Program-made: the position numbers and the translations under genes
The notes under the pieces: generated by a model
Databases searched by the model: none
What the model saw: only the letters and a program-made list of their open reading frames with translations
What the model was told of the DNA's origin: nothing
Shown: one piece after another, positions 5,343-6,910 of the stretch
Layout of the letters: each line of letters opens with the position of its first letter
Numbering within the stretch: the first letter of the stretch is position 1
From: JBFKMV01 sp041629655
GTDB lineage: Bacteria > Acidobacteriota > Polarisedimenticolia > Polarisedimenticolales > Polarisedimenticolaceae
Assembly: GCA_041629655.1 (NCBI GenBank)
Contig: JBFKMV010000223.1
Location: 1 to 6,910, forward strand
Direction: 5' to 3'
Length of the DNA stretch: 6,910 bases

Positions 5343-6042
5343 GGCCGACCACATCGGGATCGTCGCCGTCAGCGCCGAGGGCGCCGCGTTGTGCTACCGC
5401 ACGATCTGTGTCGAGGGCGCGCGGCGGCTCGGCCCTCACGCCCATCCCGAGATCACGCTGCACACGACACCCCTGGCCGACTACATGGCGCCGATCCGGG
5501 ACGGCGCCTGGGGCGAGGTCGGCCGGCTGATGCTGGCCTCCGCGGTCAAGCTGGCGCAGGCCGGCGCCGACTTCCTGATCTGCCCCGACAACACCGTGCA
5601 CCAGGCGTTCGACGCGGACTTCCTGGCGCGCTCTCCTCGGCCGTGGCTGCACATCGCCGAGGTCGTGGCGGCGTCCGCGGTCGAGCGCAGCTTCCGCCGC
5701 ATCGGCGTGCTCGGCACGCGCTACCTGATGGAGGGACCGGTGTACCCGGACAAGCTCCGGGCGTGCGGCCTGGAGCACGAGATCCCCGCGGCGGCCGACC
5801 GCGGAACGATCGACGACGTGATCATGAACGAGCTGGTCTACGGCCGGTTCGAGCCGCCCGCGCGCCGCGCGTTCGGCGAGATCATCGGCCGGCTCGCCGG
5901 TCGCGGCTGCGACGCGGTCGTCCTCGGCTGCACCGAGATCCCGCTGCTGATCGACGACGAGAGCTCTCCGCTGCCGACGCTGGACTCGACGCGTCTGTTG
6001 GCCCGCGCCGCACTGTCCAGGGCCGTGGCGGCCGCCGGTTGA
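5341..6042 (+). CDS. Aspartate/glutamate racemase family protein (YgeA-like, unusual active site)
   Basis: Member of the PLP-independent Asp/Glu racemase family, 233 residues, cytosolic. Relatives interconvert L- and D-amino acids (aspartate, glutamate or a broader range) using two opposed acid/base residues. Visible signs are ADFLICPDNTVHQ (76-88), LGTRYLMEGPVYPDKL around 125-140, and GCTEIPLLID with C197. C197 matches the second catalytic cysteine. The first catalytic position, just before the conserved N-T, is Cys in most relatives and Thr in Escherichia coli YgeA. Here it is D83, with a cysteine two residues earlier (C81). The protein may therefore have changed stereospecificity or a different reaction. 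The start ATG has GAGGGG 6 nt upstream. It probably shares the fabI transcript. D-amino acids for cell wall or signalling use are a possible role, not shown by the neighbours. Confidence 0.85.
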   Translation: MADHIGIVAVSAEGAALCYRTICVEGARRLGPHAHPEITLHTTPLADYMAPIRDGAWGEVGRLMLASAVKLAQAGADFLICPDNTVHQAFDADFLARSPRPWLHIAEVVAASAVERSFRRIGVLGTRYLMEGPVYPDKLRACGLEHEIPAAADRGTIDDVIMNELVYGRFEPPARRAFGEIIGRLAGRGCDAVVLGCTEIPLLIDDESSPLPTLDSTRLLARAALSRAVAAAG

Positions 6043-6048
6043 TCCGGT

Positions 6049-6057
6049 TGCTATACT
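6049..6057 (+). promoter_or_regulatory. lepA: Extended -10 promoter for lepA
   Basis: TGCTATACT combines a TGn extension with TATACT (5 of 6 to TATAAT), starting 7 bp after the racemase stop codon. No -35 is seen at normal spacing. Transcription would begin near 6064, giving a leader of about 35 nt before the lepA ATG at 6099. Confidence 0.5.
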
Positions 6058-6098
6058 GCCGGTTTTAGCGCCGCTCCGTCGCGCCTCCGCGGGACCCC

Positions 6099-6910
6099 AT
6101 GAAATCGAGTCGGATCCGCAATTTCAGCATCATCGCGCACATCGACCACGGCAAGACGACCCTGTCCGACCGGCTGCTGGAACGGACCGGCGCGGTCAGC
6201 GACCGCGAGCGGCAGGACCAGCTGCTGGACACGATGGACCTCGAGCGCGAGCGCGGGATCACGATCAAGTCCCACGCGGTGACCCTGCGCTACGACGCGC
6301 GCGACGGCGAGGAGTACTACCTCAACCTGATCGACACGCCGGGCCACGTCGACTTCAACTACGAGGTGTCCCGCAGCCTGGCGGCCTGCGAGGGCGCGCT
6401 GCTGGTCGTCGACGCCAGCCAGGGTGTCGAGGCGCAGACGCTGGCCAACGCCTACCTCGCGGTGGACAGCAACCTCGAGATCATCCCGGTACTGAACAAG
6501 ATCGACCTGCCCGGTGCGGACGTGGAGCGGGCCAAGGAGCAGATCGAGAACGTGATCGGCATCGACGCTGCGGGCAGCGTGCCGACATCGGCCAAGCAGG
6601 GCCTGGGCATCGACGAGGTGCTGGAGGCGATCGTGGCGCGTGTGCCGCCGCCCGGCGGGTCCTACGACGCGCCGCCCAAGGCGTTGATCTTCGACTCGTG
6701 GTACGACGCCTACCGCGGCGTGGTGATGCTGGTGCGGGTCGTCGACGGCACGTTCAAGCCGGGTCTCCGCATCCGGCTGATGAACACCGGTGGAACCTAC
6801 GACGTCGAGGACCTCGGGATCTTCTCGCCCAAGCCGGTGGCCGTGGACGAGCTGGCCGTCGGCGAGGTCGGCTTCGTGATCGCCAACATCAAGAAGATCA
6901 GCGACTGCCA
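6099..6910 (+). CDS. lepA: Elongation factor 4 (LepA), partial, C-terminus outside window
   Basis: Ribosome-associated translational GTPase, reported to back-translocate stalled ribosomes or assist initiation and 30S assembly. The 270 visible residues cover the GTPase domain and the start of domain II. GTPase motifs are all intact: G1 AHIDHGKT (13-20), G2 RGITI (52-56, T55), G3 DTPGH (79-83), G4 NKID (133-136) and G5 SAK (164-166). H83 is the catalytic histidine of the family. KSSRIRNFSIIAHIDHGKTT is a typical LepA opening, and ANAYLAVDSNLEIIPVLNKIDL is characteristic of LepA rather than EF-G. About 330 residues are missing to the right. The start is the ATG at 6099; only a weak GGGA precedes it. 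It has its own promoter in the 56-bp gap after the racemase gene. Confidence 0.97.
   Translation, partial: MKSSRIRNFSIIAHIDHGKTTLSDRLLERTGAVSDRERQDQLLDTMDLERERGITIKSHAVTLRYDARDGEEYYLNLIDTPGHVDFNYEVSRSLAACEGALLVVDASQGVEAQTLANAYLAVDSNLEIIPVLNKIDLPGADVERAKEQIENVIGIDAAGSVPTSAKQGLGIDEVLEAIVARVPPPGGSYDAPPKALIFDSWYDAYRGVVMLVRVVDGTFKPGLRIRLMNTGGTYDVEDLGIFSPKPVAVDELAVGEVGFVIANIKKISDC

Noticed and set aside
5148..6068. Alternative plus-strand frames over the fabI end and the racemase gene
   Set aside because: Arg-rich out-of-frame readings with no motif; the racemase frame from 5341 carries the family signatures and has a ribosome binding site.
1..6910. CRISPR array, tRNA, rRNA, riboswitch or defence/toxin-antitoxin genes
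   Set aside because: Checked for regularly spaced repeats, cloverleaf or GGTTCAA-type T-loops, long structured leaders and small gene pairs; none could be supported. The gaps between genes are short, apart from the ends of the insertion sequence.

Overview
The window is very GC-rich throughout (by eye about 70%; not counted) with strong G/C bias at third codon positions. It reads as part of the chromosome of a high-GC bacterium, perhaps of the Myxococcota/'Deltaproteobacteria' or a related uncultured lineage. That placement is only an impression from codon use and protein style, because no rRNA or lineage-specific marker is present.

Layout. (1) 1-828, minus strand: the N-terminal 276 residues of a DppD/OppD-type peptide ABC transporter ATPase, running off the left edge. 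(2) 829-895: a 67-bp divergent control region with two facing-away -10 boxes, each so close to its gene that the mRNAs would be leaderless or nearly so. (3) 896-2985, plus strand: mtnA (methylthioribose-1-phosphate isomerase) and tsaD (tRNA t6A synthesis), coupled by an ATGA overlap. (4) 2987-4414: a complete insertion sequence with 26-bp imperfect terminal inverted repeats, a possible 7-bp target duplication, and one intact zinc-ribbon/DDE transposase gene. It sits immediately after the tsaD stop codon. (5) 4415-6042, plus strand: fabI (enoyl-ACP reductase, TTG start with a good ribosome binding site), then an Asp/Glu racemase family gene with an unusual first catalytic position. The 100-bp gap between them carries, on the minus strand, what looks like the leftover C-terminus of a receiver domain. 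(6) 6099-6910, plus strand: the N-terminal 270 residues of lepA (EF-4), running off the right edge, behind its own extended -10 promoter.

Most genes are housekeeping: methionine salvage, tRNA modification, fatty acid synthesis and translation. They do not form one pathway. I found no defence system, CRISPR array, tRNA or rRNA. The accessory content is the insertion sequence and the receiver-domain fossil, which show that the tsaD-fabI-racemase stretch has been rearranged. The points most worth checking are the insertion sequence boundaries and their effect on fabI, the atypical racemase active site, the leaderless divergent promoters, and the receiver remnant.
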